64,000 nucleotides of DNA. Origin: Rossellomorea aquimaris (GTDB taxonomy: Bacteria > Bacillota > Bacilli > Bacillales > Bacillaceae_B). Numbering within the stretch: the stretch's first letter is position 1; each line of letters opens with the position of its first letter. Below the pieces are notes generated by a model, which saw only the letters and a program-made list of their open reading frames with translations, was not told the origin of the DNA and did no database searches. The position numbers and the translations under genes were made by a program. The stretch spans positions 856,712 to 920,711 of the forward strand of contig NZ_VTEX01000001.1 of NCBI RefSeq assembly GCF_008180865.1, in the 5' to 3' direction. Shown in pieces: positions 16,060 to 25,177 of this stretch.

Positions 16060-16944
16060 ATGAATGTGATAGAAATTAATGAACTGACAAAAACGTACGG
16101 AAAGTCTAGAGGGGTTATCGACATCAGTTTCCAAGTGAAAGAAGGGGAGATCTTTGGCTTTATCGGGCCTAACGGGGCAGGAAAATCAACGACGATTAGA
16201 ACTCTCCTCTCGCTGATTCATCCGACTAGCGGCAATGCGAGAATATTTGGAAAAGATTGTGTTGAGTTCGCTCCAGAGATTGCGAAGGAAGTAGGATATC
16301 TACCATCTGAAGTGTTCTATTACGACAATATGAAGGTGATGGATCTTCTCAAGTATTCTGCCAGTTTCTATAAGAAAGACTGCACAAAGAGGATTAAAGA
16401 ATTAGCCGAAGTGCTGAACTTAGATTTAACGAAGAAAATTGATGATCTCTCACTTGGAAATAAAAAGAAGGTGGGAATTGTTCAAGGATTGCTCCATGAA
16501 CCGAAGCTCATTATCCTGGATGAACCAACATCAGGTTTGGATCCTTTAATGCAGCAAAAATTCTTCGAACTGCTTCAAGCTGAAAATAAGAAGGGAGCCA
16601 CCATTCTATTTTCTTCTCATATATTAAGTGAAGTACAGCGACTATGTGATCGAGTAGCGATCATTAAAGAAGGAAAAATCGTTCAAGTTGAAAAAATCAG
16701 TACATTAAAAGAAAACAATCATAAAAAATTCAAACTTGAATTGAAAAGTGGTGTAGATCAATCACACTTCGAGCTTGAAGGTGTGAGCAATCTTGAAATG
16801 TATCAAAATCATGTCAGCTTCCTGTTCAGGGGGAATATCAACACAGTGATGAAGAAGATTGCCGATGTCCAAATAGCTAATCTTTGGATCGAGGAACCGG
16901 ATTTAGAAGAAATCTTCATGCACTATTACGAAAAGGAGGCTTGA
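16060..16944 (+). CDS. ABC transporter ATP-binding protein
   Basis: A 294-residue ATPase of an ABC-2-type exporter. Walker A is GPNGAGKSTTIRTLLSLIHP near residue 37. The signature loop is LSLGNKKKVGIVQGL, Walker B is LIILDEPTSGLDP, and the H-loop is ILFSSHILSEV. The signature LSLGN is the variant common in antibiotic or bacteriocin exporters of the CcmA/BcrA group. It lies in an operon with the TetR gene upstream and two permease genes downstream, 6 bp from the first. Cytoplasmic face of the membrane; the exported substrate is unknown. Confidence 0.92.
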   Translation: MNVIEINELTKTYGKSRGVIDISFQVKEGEIFGFIGPNGAGKSTTIRTLLSLIHPTSGNARIFGKDCVEFAPEIAKEVGYLPSEVFYYDNMKVMDLLKYSASFYKKDCTKRIKELAEVLNLDLTKKIDDLSLGNKKKVGIVQGLLHEPKLIILDEPTSGLDPLMQQKFFELLQAENKKGATILFSSHILSEVQRLCDRVAIIKEGKIVQVEKISTLKENNHKKFKLELKSGVDQSHFELEGVSNLEMYQNHVSFLFRGNINTVMKKIADVQIANLWIEEPDLEEIFMHYYEKEA

Positions 16945-16950
16945 TCCTCT

Positions 16951-17742
16951 ATGAATATCTTTTTATATGAGTTAAAGGCTTATCGAAAGTCAACGATTAT
17001 GTGGACCAGTGCACTCGTTGTATTAGTGATCCTGTTTATGTCGATGTTTCCTTCCATTTATAAAGAGATCAATGAATTTAAGAAGCTCCTGGAAGGATTC
17101 CCAGAGGGGGTAAGAAAAGCGTTAGGTATTCAGGTGGACACTATAGGCTCTCTAAATGGTTTTTATTCGTATATATTTTTGTACATCACATTATGCGGTG
17201 CGATTCAAGCCGTGAATCTGGGAATCTCCATTAGCTCGAAGGAAATTCGTGAAAAGACAGCTGATTTTCTGTTGACTAAACCAGTTACCCGTACAAAGAT
17301 CCTTTCTTCTAAAATATTCGCAGCTTTAACATCGCTGCTTTTTACAAATATCGTGTATGTGATTGCAGCAATCACTGTGGCTAATATGGTAAAAGTGGAG
17401 GATTTCAACCTGTATGTATTCTTGCTGATTTCTCTAACTCTCTTATTCACTCAATTGATTATGTTTGCTGTTGGAATCATCATTGCTGTTGTATTTCCGA
17501 AGGGGAAATCGGTAATCAGCTTATCACTAGGAGTCGTGTTTGGCTTTTTTCTAATAGGTATGGTTGCAGCTGCTGAGAAGGCTACTCGCTATTTATCTCC
17601 GTTTAAGTACTTTGACTATAGCTATATCATGAACCAAGAGGGATATGAATGGTCATTCCTGATCTTGGGGATGTTCCTGATTGTCCTTTCATTGATTGGA
17701 AGCTTCGTTATTTACAACAAAAAAGATATTCATACGGTATAA
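16951..17742 (+). CDS. ABC-2 type transporter permease (first subunit)
   Basis: A 263-residue membrane protein with six hydrophobic helices, starting MNIFLYELKAYRKSTIMW, the usual cytoplasmic amphipathic start of ABC-2 permeases. The conserved ISSKEIREKTADFLLTKPV coupling-helix region lies between the second and third helices. It is partner of the ATPase upstream and is paralogous to the next gene. The two likely form a heterodimeric channel. GAAAAGGAGG within the end of the ATPase gene serves as ribosome binding site. Confidence 0.88.
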   Translation: MNIFLYELKAYRKSTIMWTSALVVLVILFMSMFPSIYKEINEFKKLLEGFPEGVRKALGIQVDTIGSLNGFYSYIFLYITLCGAIQAVNLGISISSKEIREKTADFLLTKPVTRTKILSSKIFAALTSLLFTNIVYVIAAITVANMVKVEDFNLYVFLLISLTLLFTQLIMFAVGIIIAVVFPKGKSVISLSLGVVFGFFLIGMVAAAEKATRYLSPFKYFDYSYIMNQEGYEWSFLILGMFLIVLSLIGSFVIYNKKDIHTV

Positions 17743-17757
17743 GGGGAGGGGTTCAAG

Positions 17758-18552
17758 ATGAACGTATATATAAGAGAAATGAAGGCTCACCGCAAATCCC
17801 TCATCATTTGGTGTATAGGGATGATCGCCTTGATTGGTTCGGGAATGGGAAAGTTTGCAGGATTCTCTTCTTCAGGTCAATCCATGAATGAGCTAATGGC
17901 TCAAATGCCAAAATCACTCCAAGCATTTCTAGGGGTAGGCAGTCTCGATATGTCCACGGCCAGCGGATATTATGGAGTGCTCTTTCTGTATATAGTGTTG
18001 CTCTCAACGATTCATGCAGCAATGATTGGTGCAACAATCATCTCAAAGGAAGAAAGGGATAAAACCGTTGAGTTTCTGTTCGTAAAACCCATGCCAAGGA
18101 AGAGAATCATAGGGAATAAATTGTTGGCAGCCTTCACGCAAGTTGGGATTCTGTCGATCATCACATGGTTAGTTTCTTTACTTATGGTAGGAAGGTATAG
18201 TGATGGAGAATCCATTACCAGCGATATCGGGATTTCGATGATTGGAATGTTAATTTTACAAGTATTATTTTTAGTAATCGGTACAGCGATTGCTGCTTCG
18301 ACCAAAAAGCCTGGAAAAGCCGCTACGTTAGCAACATTCGTTCTTTTAGTCACCTTTATCCTTTCCTTTGCCATCGACCTGAGCGGAAAAATCGAAGGCT
18401 TGAAATACCTCACACCATTCAAGTATTTTGAAGCGAAGAATGTGATGGATGCTGGATTGGAATTTGTATTTGTTGGGATTTCAGTTGTTTTGATAGGGGT
18501 TCTGGCGGTAGCTACCTTTGTTCTTTATGAAAAGCGGGATTTAAATGTATAG
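17758..18552 (+). CDS. ABC-2 type transporter permease (second subunit)
   Basis: A 264-residue membrane protein with six hydrophobic helices, starting MNVYIREMKAHRKSLIIW. It parallels the preceding permease through its length: SKEERDKTVEFLFVKPM matches the coupling region of the first. The gene starts 15 bp after the first permease, with AGGGGAGGGG as binding site. It completes a TetR-ATPase-permease-permease operon for drug or peptide export. Confidence 0.88.
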   Translation: MNVYIREMKAHRKSLIIWCIGMIALIGSGMGKFAGFSSSGQSMNELMAQMPKSLQAFLGVGSLDMSTASGYYGVLFLYIVLLSTIHAAMIGATIISKEERDKTVEFLFVKPMPRKRIIGNKLLAAFTQVGILSIITWLVSLLMVGRYSDGESITSDIGISMIGMLILQVLFLVIGTAIAASTKKPGKAATLATFVLLVTFILSFAIDLSGKIEGLKYLTPFKYFEAKNVMDAGLEFVFVGISVVLIGVLAVATFVLYEKRDLNV

Positions 18553-18584
18553 AAGTAAATAATCTAGTGAATTGCAAAGATAAA

Positions 18585-18613
18585 AGGAGCTTCTCCACTA
18601 AGGAGAAGCTCCT
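18585..18613 (-). terminator. Terminator of the DinB gene
   Basis: AGGAGCTTCTCC and GGAGAAGCTCCT form a 12-bp perfect stem with a 5-base loop. The T run (TTTTA) is on the minus strand, just after the DinB-like gene; on the plus strand it may also stop the ABC operon. Confidence 0.8.
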
Positions 18614-18625
18614 AAATTGATAGGT

Positions 18626-19120
18626 TTATAATTTTGCTTTTAGTTCTTCAATCTGCTCTAAATGCCTCTTCTCATGATACCCGATAAAAGGTACCCATTC
18701 ATCTAATCGGATAAGTCCGAATATAGGGTGAGGATACGCTTTTTTCTGTAATTCTACTTTGCTTGTTGTATGGAGAAAGGTGAGAAGATCTTGACGAGAA
18801 GCTTTCAGTTTGTCCTTCATTTCTTGAATTGTAAGATTTTCTTCTGTAGGAACGACAAATGGAGGTGCATCTACTTTCGTCGTACGATCTACCGTATAGT
18901 GGATCGGCTTGGATGGCACTTCCTGTTCCTCACCTTTAGCTAACGTTGTTTGAATCGCTTTCGTCAACGATCTTTCCATTAGATACAGATGGTCCAGCAC
19001 TTGAATGATTGTCCATCGGTCTTCTACAATTCTTCTGTTTAAATCCTCATTGGTTAAATCACTCACACTATTTAATAGGTCAGAACGGATGTCCTCAATT
19101 AGTTTCATCTCTTTGTCCAT
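18626..19120 (-). CDS. DinB-family (DinB_2) protein
   Basis: A 164-residue four-helix protein of the DinB/YfiT superfamily. Possible metal-ligand histidines are in WTIIQVLDHLYLME near residue 42 and GYHEKRHLEQIEEL at the end, the family pattern of three histidines. Some relatives are metal-dependent thiol transferases using bacillithiol; function here is not known. AGGAGG precedes the ATG. It is transcribed alone. Confidence 0.85.
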   Translation of the reverse strand: MDKEMKLIEDIRSDLLNSVSDLTNEDLNRRIVEDRWTIIQVLDHLYLMERSLTKAIQTTLAKGEEQEVPSKPIHYTVDRTTKVDAPPFVVPTEENLTIQEMKDKLKASRQDLLTFLHTTSKVELQKKAYPHPIFGLIRLDEWVPFIGYHEKRHLEQIEELKAKL

Positions 19121-19197
19121 ATAAATTCCTCCTCATGGGTGGTTTCAACATCCATTTTACTCTTTTAGGAAGATGGACGTACAGTAATAGCACTTTT

Positions 19198-19227
19198 GAA
19201 AAAAAAAGCTCAGGAATCTGAGCTTTT
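19198..19227 (-). terminator. Terminator of the MFS transporter gene
   Basis: AAAAGCTCAG pairs with CTGAGCTTTT across GAAT. On the minus strand a long T run follows the stem. Confidence 0.85.
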
Positions 19228-19249
19228 CAGGATTACGGAATTTATATAC

Positions 19250-20701
19250 TTAACTTTCACTTCCAGCGTGTTCTACTTCTCCGTCAAAATCAGGAGCAAC
19301 AGCTTTCCGGATGAACAACGAAATGAGGAAAGCGACAGCAGCCAAAGCAAGAGCAAACCAATAAGCATGATGTACACCGTAGGTCATGGCATTGTTTAAG
19401 AGTCCTTCTGTTAATTCACCCGATTTCCCTTCAATATACCCGGCCTGACTTTGTGTCATAATGCTGACAAATATTGAAACACCAAGAGCTCCTGCGACTG
19501 GCTGCAGGGTGTTTGCTATGGCGGTCCCATGTGGATATAGATGCTTTGGCAGTTCATTTAAACCATTCGTTTGTGCAGGCATCATGATGGCTGAAATGGA
19601 TAGCATCAGAAGCATATAGACAAGAACGAATAACCAGATCGGTGTAGATGGATTAATCGTGCTAAAGAAAATCATTACTCCTACTAAGGTTAAGGTTCCT
19701 GGGATGATCAGTTTTCTTGGTCCGTGCTTATCGAATAGCGACCCCATCGTAGGAGACATCAGACCATTTAAGAGAGCCCCAGGAAGTAATAATAATCCGG
19801 CTGCTTTTGCAGAATATCCGAGAGGTCCTTGTAAGTACATGGGCATGACGATTTCGGATGCAAACATAGCCATGATGACAATGACGAAAATCGATACTCC
19901 TCTCGCATAGCTTTTATATCGGAAAACACGAACATCGAGAAGTGGTTCTTCAAGCTTTAACTGACGTAAGACAAATAGTACTAAGCTTATAACCGCAATT
20001 GAAATAATCACGATAATTTTCAGAGACGTAAACCCGGCAGATTCTTCTCCCGCCGAACTAAATCCGTAAACAATTCCTCCAATACCAATTGAAGAAAGGA
20101 TAATGGACAAGATATCCACGCTGGGACGAGTGATTTCGCCGACATTTTGTAAATATTTTAATGCGAATAGAATTGAGAACACGGCGAAGGGAATGACCGT
20201 AATGAATAACCATCTCCACCCTAACAAGTCGACAATCACACCAGAAAGTGTCGGGCCGATCGCTGGTGCAAACATAATGACCAGTCCGAACGTACCCATG
20301 ATTTTACCACGGACTTCCGGCCGGTAAATTAATAATAAGGCATTCATGATGACCGGAATGAGTAGACCGGTCCCAACCGCCTGAATCATCCGGCCGGCAA
20401 GCAACATAGGGAAATTCATGGCACATGCAGCAATCACCGTGCCGAGAAGAAACACACTCATCACACCGATAAACATTTGACGAGTCGTGAACCATTGGAT
20501 AAGCAGGGCGGAGATAGGCATCAGCACACCCATGACGAGCATGAATCCTGTTGCTAACCACTGAACCGTGGGAGCATCGACGTTAAATACAGCCATTAAT
20601 TCGGTTAGGGCGATATTTAACAACGTTTCATTTAATATGGCAAAAAAAGCACCGATCATAAAAGTAATGAGGATCGCTTTTGTATTGATTTTTGATGACA
20701 T
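19250..20701 (-). CDS. DHA2-family MFS multidrug efflux transporter
   Basis: A 483-residue proton antiporter with about 14 transmembrane helices, as in the EmrB/QacA/LmrB group. The early FATGFMLVMGVLMPISALL helix pair leads to the motif A loop. Motif C appears as APAIGPTLSGVIVDLLGWRW (about residues 130-149), the antiporter signature. Cytoplasmic membrane; exports drugs or other toxic compounds, the range being unknown. GGAGG precedes the ATG. No regulator is adjacent. Confidence 0.88.
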   Translation of the reverse strand: MSSKINTKAILITFMIGAFFAILNETLLNIALTELMAVFNVDAPTVQWLATGFMLVMGVLMPISALLIQWFTTRQMFIGVMSVFLLGTVIAACAMNFPMLLAGRMIQAVGTGLLIPVIMNALLLIYRPEVRGKIMGTFGLVIMFAPAIGPTLSGVIVDLLGWRWLFITVIPFAVFSILFALKYLQNVGEITRPSVDILSIILSSIGIGGIVYGFSSAGEESAGFTSLKIIVIISIAVISLVLFVLRQLKLEEPLLDVRVFRYKSYARGVSIFVIVIMAMFASEIVMPMYLQGPLGYSAKAAGLLLLPGALLNGLMSPTMGSLFDKHGPRKLIIPGTLTLVGVMIFFSTINPSTPIWLFVLVYMLLMLSISAIMMPAQTNGLNELPKHLYPHGTAIANTLQPVAGALGVSIFVSIMTQSQAGYIEGKSGELTEGLLNNAMTYGVHHAYWFALALAAVAFLISLFIRKAVAPDFDGEVEHAGSES

Positions 20702-20831
20702 GTTGTTCCTCCATTAAAGATTAAAATAAAATACTTATCTATAATGCTTGATTTTGAATGATTTCTCAAGGGAATTGTTCCTTAAATCAAGAAAAAGAGG
20801 GGTGTCACATGGACACACCTCTAAAATATTC

Positions 20832-23800
20832 TTATGCTTCGCGCTTATTTCTTCTAAATCGGTGGAAGACAAGATACATCATCGGAACTATGATCAACGT
20901 TAATACAGCAGAGAACAGGATACCTGAAATAATGGTAACTGCAAGTGGTGTGAAAAGGGCATCTCCGCTGACTGCAACAGGAATTAGTGCCACAATCGAC
21001 GTGAGAGCTGTCAGTAGAATTGGACGAATACGGGTACGCCCTGATTCTACAACTGCTTCCTTCAAGCTCATACCACTCTTCAATCCCTGTTCAATAAACT
21101 CAATCAACACGACAGAGTTCCTCACAACGATACCGGTTAAAGACACCATCCCCATGACAGCCAGGAAGCTGATCGGGGTTTGAGTAACGAATAACCCGAG
21201 AATTGCACCTGCAATGGCAAGATAAACAGCGACAAGCACTAAGAACGGAAGTGATAATGAATTAAATTGAAGAGCAATGACTAAATACACTAGGAAAATG
21301 ACTATGGTAAATAGTACTGTGATCTCCGCGAAGAAGTCATTCTGAGCTTCATTTTCCCCGCCTAATGTAATGGAATAATTGTTGTCGTCTAGGTTTTCTC
21401 GTACATCTTTCACTATATCCTGGACATTTTCTTTATAATATTCCTCATTCTCAGGAAAAGCACGAATCGTGATTGCACGTTCCCCGTCTTTATGAGGGAT
21501 GAGTTGAAGTTCTTCTTTCTTTTCAGGAGTCACCAGCTCTCCAAGGGAAATCAGCTTCGGTGGTCCAGCAGGATTAGCTGTTTCAGCGGGAACCTCTAGA
21601 GAAGACAGATTCACTTCATCATCATTTCCTTCTAATACCAGTGTCATAGCACGTTTCGTGACACCATTATCAAAGGCTTTCATCGGAATGCCTTCTGTAG
21701 CCAATCGGAGTTGTTGGCTGATCTGATTGATTGTAATACCATTTTCCTCGAGAAGCTCGCGGTTTGGAACATATTCAATTGTGGGCTCCATTTCCCCAAC
21801 ATTATCAACGACTAGATCAGTATCGAGTTTTTCAATTTCAGTTGAAATCCTATCACGAAGTTCAATCAATCGATCCATCTCAGGACCAGAAACCGTTACT
21901 GTGACAGGAGCCCCTGCCGGAGGACCTTGCTGGATCGTTTCCATGAAGATCAACGCATCAGGATATTCTTCTCTAAGTTTGTCAGTCCATTCGTCAATCA
22001 GACCTTGAGCCGTTTGATTTTCACGATCGACTCTCGCAACCAATTGACCTGTATTTTGACCGGAATTTGAAAGAGAGCTGTTAAATAAGTTAGGTAGTCC
22101 TGAACCAGCAAAAGCCGAGGTTTCATAGACACCCTCATCCGTTTTTAATAGTTGTTCCATGTCTTCTAAAGTGCTCGCTGTTTCATCAATCGTGGTACCG
22201 ATTGGTAACGTTACATCAATCGTTACTTCTTCGCGGTCAGCTGACGGGAAGAATTCAAATGGTGTAAGAGCAATCAGACCGAAGATGGCGGTTGTGAAGA
22301 TGAGACCGATGGCAGATACCAAGACAGGTCGTTTTGAAAACTTCTTTAGAATAGTATCAGCATAAAAGTCAGCCAGCCTATTCAATGGTTTTCCTAGTAA
22401 ACCGGGTGCATCTGGTACTTTTTTCGTTGTTCTACTATAAAGCAGGTATCTCATGATCGGAACAAAGATCAGTGCAACAAGTGTTGATGCGATGATCGTC
22501 GTTATCAGCACAGTCGGCAATGCTCTTATGAACGCTCCGTTTCCGCCTGATAAAAATATAAGAGGAAGGAACGTGAATACAATGGCAAGAGAAGAGGTCA
22601 CAATCGAAACCCAGATCTCTTTGACACCATTTACGGCTCCCATAAGCGCACGATCACCAAGCTTGTAGCGACGTTGAATATTGTCATTCACAACAATTGA
22701 GTCATCCACAAGGATACCGAGAGCAATGATGGCACCGATGACGGAGATCTGATTAAGATCCACACCGGAAAACGGCAGTGGAATCAACCCCATCAGGACG
22801 GAAATCGGAACGGCTAATGCAACCACGAACGCTCCAGAAACGGTAAGTCCCAATGCCGTTGTCAAGATAACAGCTACAACGGAAATAGCAAGGGACATAA
22901 ATAATCCATCAAAGATGTCTGTTACAATCGTGGCCTGAGAGTAATAAGGTTCAAGATTCACATCAGAAGGAAGAGATTTTGCCAGTTCATCCACTTTGTC
23001 GCTTACTTTCTCATCCACAGAAGGGATATCTTCCCCTGCCTGAACAAATGCTGTAAAGGAGAGGGAAGGCTTGCCTTCAAATGTGACAATATCTTTATCC
23101 TCTTTAGGAGCAATTTCAACGTTTGCTATATCTTGTAAAAAGACCGATTCTCCATCAGGATTCTTGCCAACAAAAAGCTCGTTCATTTCATTAAGAGTTG
23201 AGTAATGATCAACCGTTAATTGAACGACTTCCTTATCGACTTCTTGTTTTCCTAGAGGAGTAGGATAGTATTCATCATTAATCGCACTCATGACAGTAGA
23301 AGGATTGAGTCCGGATTCTTTTAGTTTATCCTGTTTTAATTCTATGACAATTTCTTCTTCAGGTAATCCTTTTACCGTTATACTGGAAACACCTGAGATT
23401 TCCTCGACTTCTTCCTGCCAACGGTTCATTTCTTCACGAAGAGTAAGGAGGGATTCCTTATTATCACTTGTGAGGTGGTAGGAAACAATCGGCATTTTTA
23501 CCGTGGATTCGTTAATTTCCGGATCGAATACCTCGTCAGGAAAAGAGGTGGAAGCATCTGAAACTGCTTGTCGCACATCTCCAAACACTTCTTTTTTGTT
23601 TTCTCCATCTTCAACCTCTACAATAATAGTAGAGAAACCGGCTGAAGAGGAAGAGCTGATTTCTTTAATTCCATCGATGGACTGCAGAGAAGATTCGATG
23701 GGATTGGTTACCGTCCTCTCAACAGAGTCAACGGTTGCACCTGGATAAACGGTGCTGACCGTTCCAATGTTCACGCTTGTTTCAGGTATTTCTCGCTGTG

Positions 23801-23891
23801 GTAATTGTAAAAAAGTAAAAATACCGATAATCACAAACAACAAGACAAAAATCAGTGTGATTTTGGAACGGTTTAAAATAGCTTTCAACAT
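20832..23891 (-). CDS. swrC: RND-family efflux permease (SwrC/YerP-like)
   Basis: A 1019-residue RND transporter with the AcrB layout: helix 1 (SKITLIFVLLFVIIGIF), a large outer domain, helices 2-7, a second outer domain and helices 8-12. GALGILVDDSIVVNDNI-type sequence in the middle carries the paired aspartates of the proton relay. B. subtilis SwrC/YerP, needed for surfactin tolerance, is the nearest relative I know. The frame can be extended to 23933, but AAAGGAGG nine bases before the ATG at 23891 sets the start. The divergent TetR gene and operators in between suggest regulation by it. Confidence 0.9.
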   Translation of the reverse strand: MLKAILNRSKITLIFVLLFVIIGIFTFLQLPQREIPETSVNIGTVSTVYPGATVDSVERTVTNPIESSLQSIDGIKEISSSSSAGFSTIIVEVEDGENKKEVFGDVRQAVSDASTSFPDEVFDPEINESTVKMPIVSYHLTSDNKESLLTLREEMNRWQEEVEEISGVSSITVKGLPEEEIVIELKQDKLKESGLNPSTVMSAINDEYYPTPLGKQEVDKEVVQLTVDHYSTLNEMNELFVGKNPDGESVFLQDIANVEIAPKEDKDIVTFEGKPSLSFTAFVQAGEDIPSVDEKVSDKVDELAKSLPSDVNLEPYYSQATIVTDIFDGLFMSLAISVVAVILTTALGLTVSGAFVVALAVPISVLMGLIPLPFSGVDLNQISVIGAIIALGILVDDSIVVNDNIQRRYKLGDRALMGAVNGVKEIWVSIVTSSLAIVFTFLPLIFLSGGNGAFIRALPTVLITTIIASTLVALIFVPIMRYLLYSRTTKKVPDAPGLLGKPLNRLADFYADTILKKFSKRPVLVSAIGLIFTTAIFGLIALTPFEFFPSADREEVTIDVTLPIGTTIDETASTLEDMEQLLKTDEGVYETSAFAGSGLPNLFNSSLSNSGQNTGQLVARVDRENQTAQGLIDEWTDKLREEYPDALIFMETIQQGPPAGAPVTVTVSGPEMDRLIELRDRISTEIEKLDTDLVVDNVGEMEPTIEYVPNRELLEENGITINQISQQLRLATEGIPMKAFDNGVTKRAMTLVLEGNDDEVNLSSLEVPAETANPAGPPKLISLGELVTPEKKEELQLIPHKDGERAITIRAFPENEEYYKENVQDIVKDVRENLDDNNYSITLGGENEAQNDFFAEITVLFTIVIFLVYLVIALQFNSLSLPFLVLVAVYLAIAGAILGLFVTQTPISFLAVMGMVSLTGIVVRNSVVLIEFIEQGLKSGMSLKEAVVESGRTRIRPILLTALTSIVALIPVAVSGDALFTPLAVTIISGILFSAVLTLIIVPMMYLVFHRFRRNKREA

Positions 23892-23917
23892 GAATGTTAT
23901 CCTCCTTTGATAATGTT

Positions 23918-23997
23918 TTGACTCATGGGTCAAATGTTTTTTTATAAATTGAATATTTACTGATATAGCAGCTGTTAATCGGTTGACTCACTAGTCA
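23918..23997. promoter_or_regulatory. Paired TetR operator candidates between the RND pump and its TetR gene
   Basis: TTGACTCATGGGTCAA at 23918-23933 is a near-perfect inverted repeat. TTGACTCACTAGTCA at 23983-23997 shares its TTGACTCA half and is also a near-palindrome. They lie 27-106 bases upstream of the pump's start codon. The adjacent TetR protein is the natural candidate to bind. Confidence 0.6.
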
Positions 23998-24103
23998 TTT
24001 TACATGTATTTTTTCTCTAGTCAAGAAATAATGCTCTTCTATTTTTTGGAGAGTATGGTTAAAATGATAGAGTGAATTTTCTCTGGATTTAGAGGTGTAG
24101 AAA

Positions 24104-24985
24104 TTGGATAAACGTAAATCAATACTCGAATCAGCCGTAGAGCTCTTTGCAGAACACGGATATAATCATACATCCATGCAGCAAATCGCCGAAAGTGTCG
24201 GCATTTCAAAGGGCTCCCTATACTCATTTTTTCAATCAAAAGAAGATTTAATCATATCGATTTATGAACATTATCAGCAACTTGTCTTCGAACGGGCTTT
24301 TGTCGTCGGGCTAGAAGGGAATTTACCACCTCTTGAACGGTTCGCAAAGCAGTTTCAAGTCCAGTTTGAAGGGATACTTGAATATAAGTCATATATGAAG
24401 ATGCACATGCGGGGAGATTCCTCGAAGAATAGTGAGAAATTGGCTGCAATGGAACACCGTATGAGAGGACGGTTATTTAGCTGGCTCGAGCATAATCTAT
24501 TAGAAGTATTTGGTGGTAAGATCAAACCTTACATATGGGACCTCATGTGGATGACCCAATCCATCTATTCATCGTATATGATGCTTTTGATTTCTACCAA
24601 CGATACCCTGGATCCTTCTGTTCTCGGGAAACATTTAGTGAGACAGATATCCCTTCTTGCTGAAGATTTTCTCGAAGGTAAGAGCAAGCCATTATTAAAT
24701 GATAAGATGATGAAATCATTTTCTGTAAGCATGGATCGGGAAGGGGCCTTCATTTCATTTGAAAAGAGGGAGAATGCCTGGAAGGGATTGTATGAGAAAA
24801 TAAGCGGGTTGAGTGTAGAAAATGTCAAGTATTACATGAATATCGCCAATCGGATTTCAGAGGAATGCCGCCAATCGGAGCCGGACGAGTTGATCATCAA
24901 AGGGTTATTTCGATTGTTGATGGATGCAGAGGAATTGAAAATAGAAGCTGAAGAGTTAGAGATGCAGCTCCTTCCTGATAAATAG
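24104..24985 (+). CDS. TetR/AcrR-family regulator (YerO-like) of the RND pump
   Basis: A 293-residue regulator, long for TetR. The helix-turn-helix is SILESAVELFAEHGYNHTS and ESVGISKGSLYSFFQSKEDL. The remainder is helical. It starts with TTG (GAGGTGTAGAAA before it). It is divergent from the RND pump and the TTGACTCA-type operators lie in the shared region, the arrangement of yerO/swrC in B. subtilis. An extra C-terminal helical region of about 90 residues (from near residue 205) is beyond the typical TetR length. Confidence 0.85.
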   Translation: MDKRKSILESAVELFAEHGYNHTSMQQIAESVGISKGSLYSFFQSKEDLIISIYEHYQQLVFERAFVVGLEGNLPPLERFAKQFQVQFEGILEYKSYMKMHMRGDSSKNSEKLAAMEHRMRGRLFSWLEHNLLEVFGGKIKPYIWDLMWMTQSIYSSYMMLLISTNDTLDPSVLGKHLVRQISLLAEDFLEGKSKPLLNDKMMKSFSVSMDREGAFISFEKRENAWKGLYEKISGLSVENVKYYMNIANRISEECRQSEPDELIIKGLFRLLMDAEELKIEAEELEMQLLPDK

Positions 24986-25177
24986 GGAAGGAGTTTTTTT
25001 TGTTGAATAGTAGAAATAGATAGAATTAGAAATTTAATATCATCAAGAATGAGCAAAAGAGTTTCATTAGAACCAAAAAATCACACAATTCCAGTAGTTT
25101 TTCTAGACGTTTGGTAAGACAAAGCTCCTATTTTTCAATACCATAATTAAGACCATATCATTTAAAGGAGGGTTTTT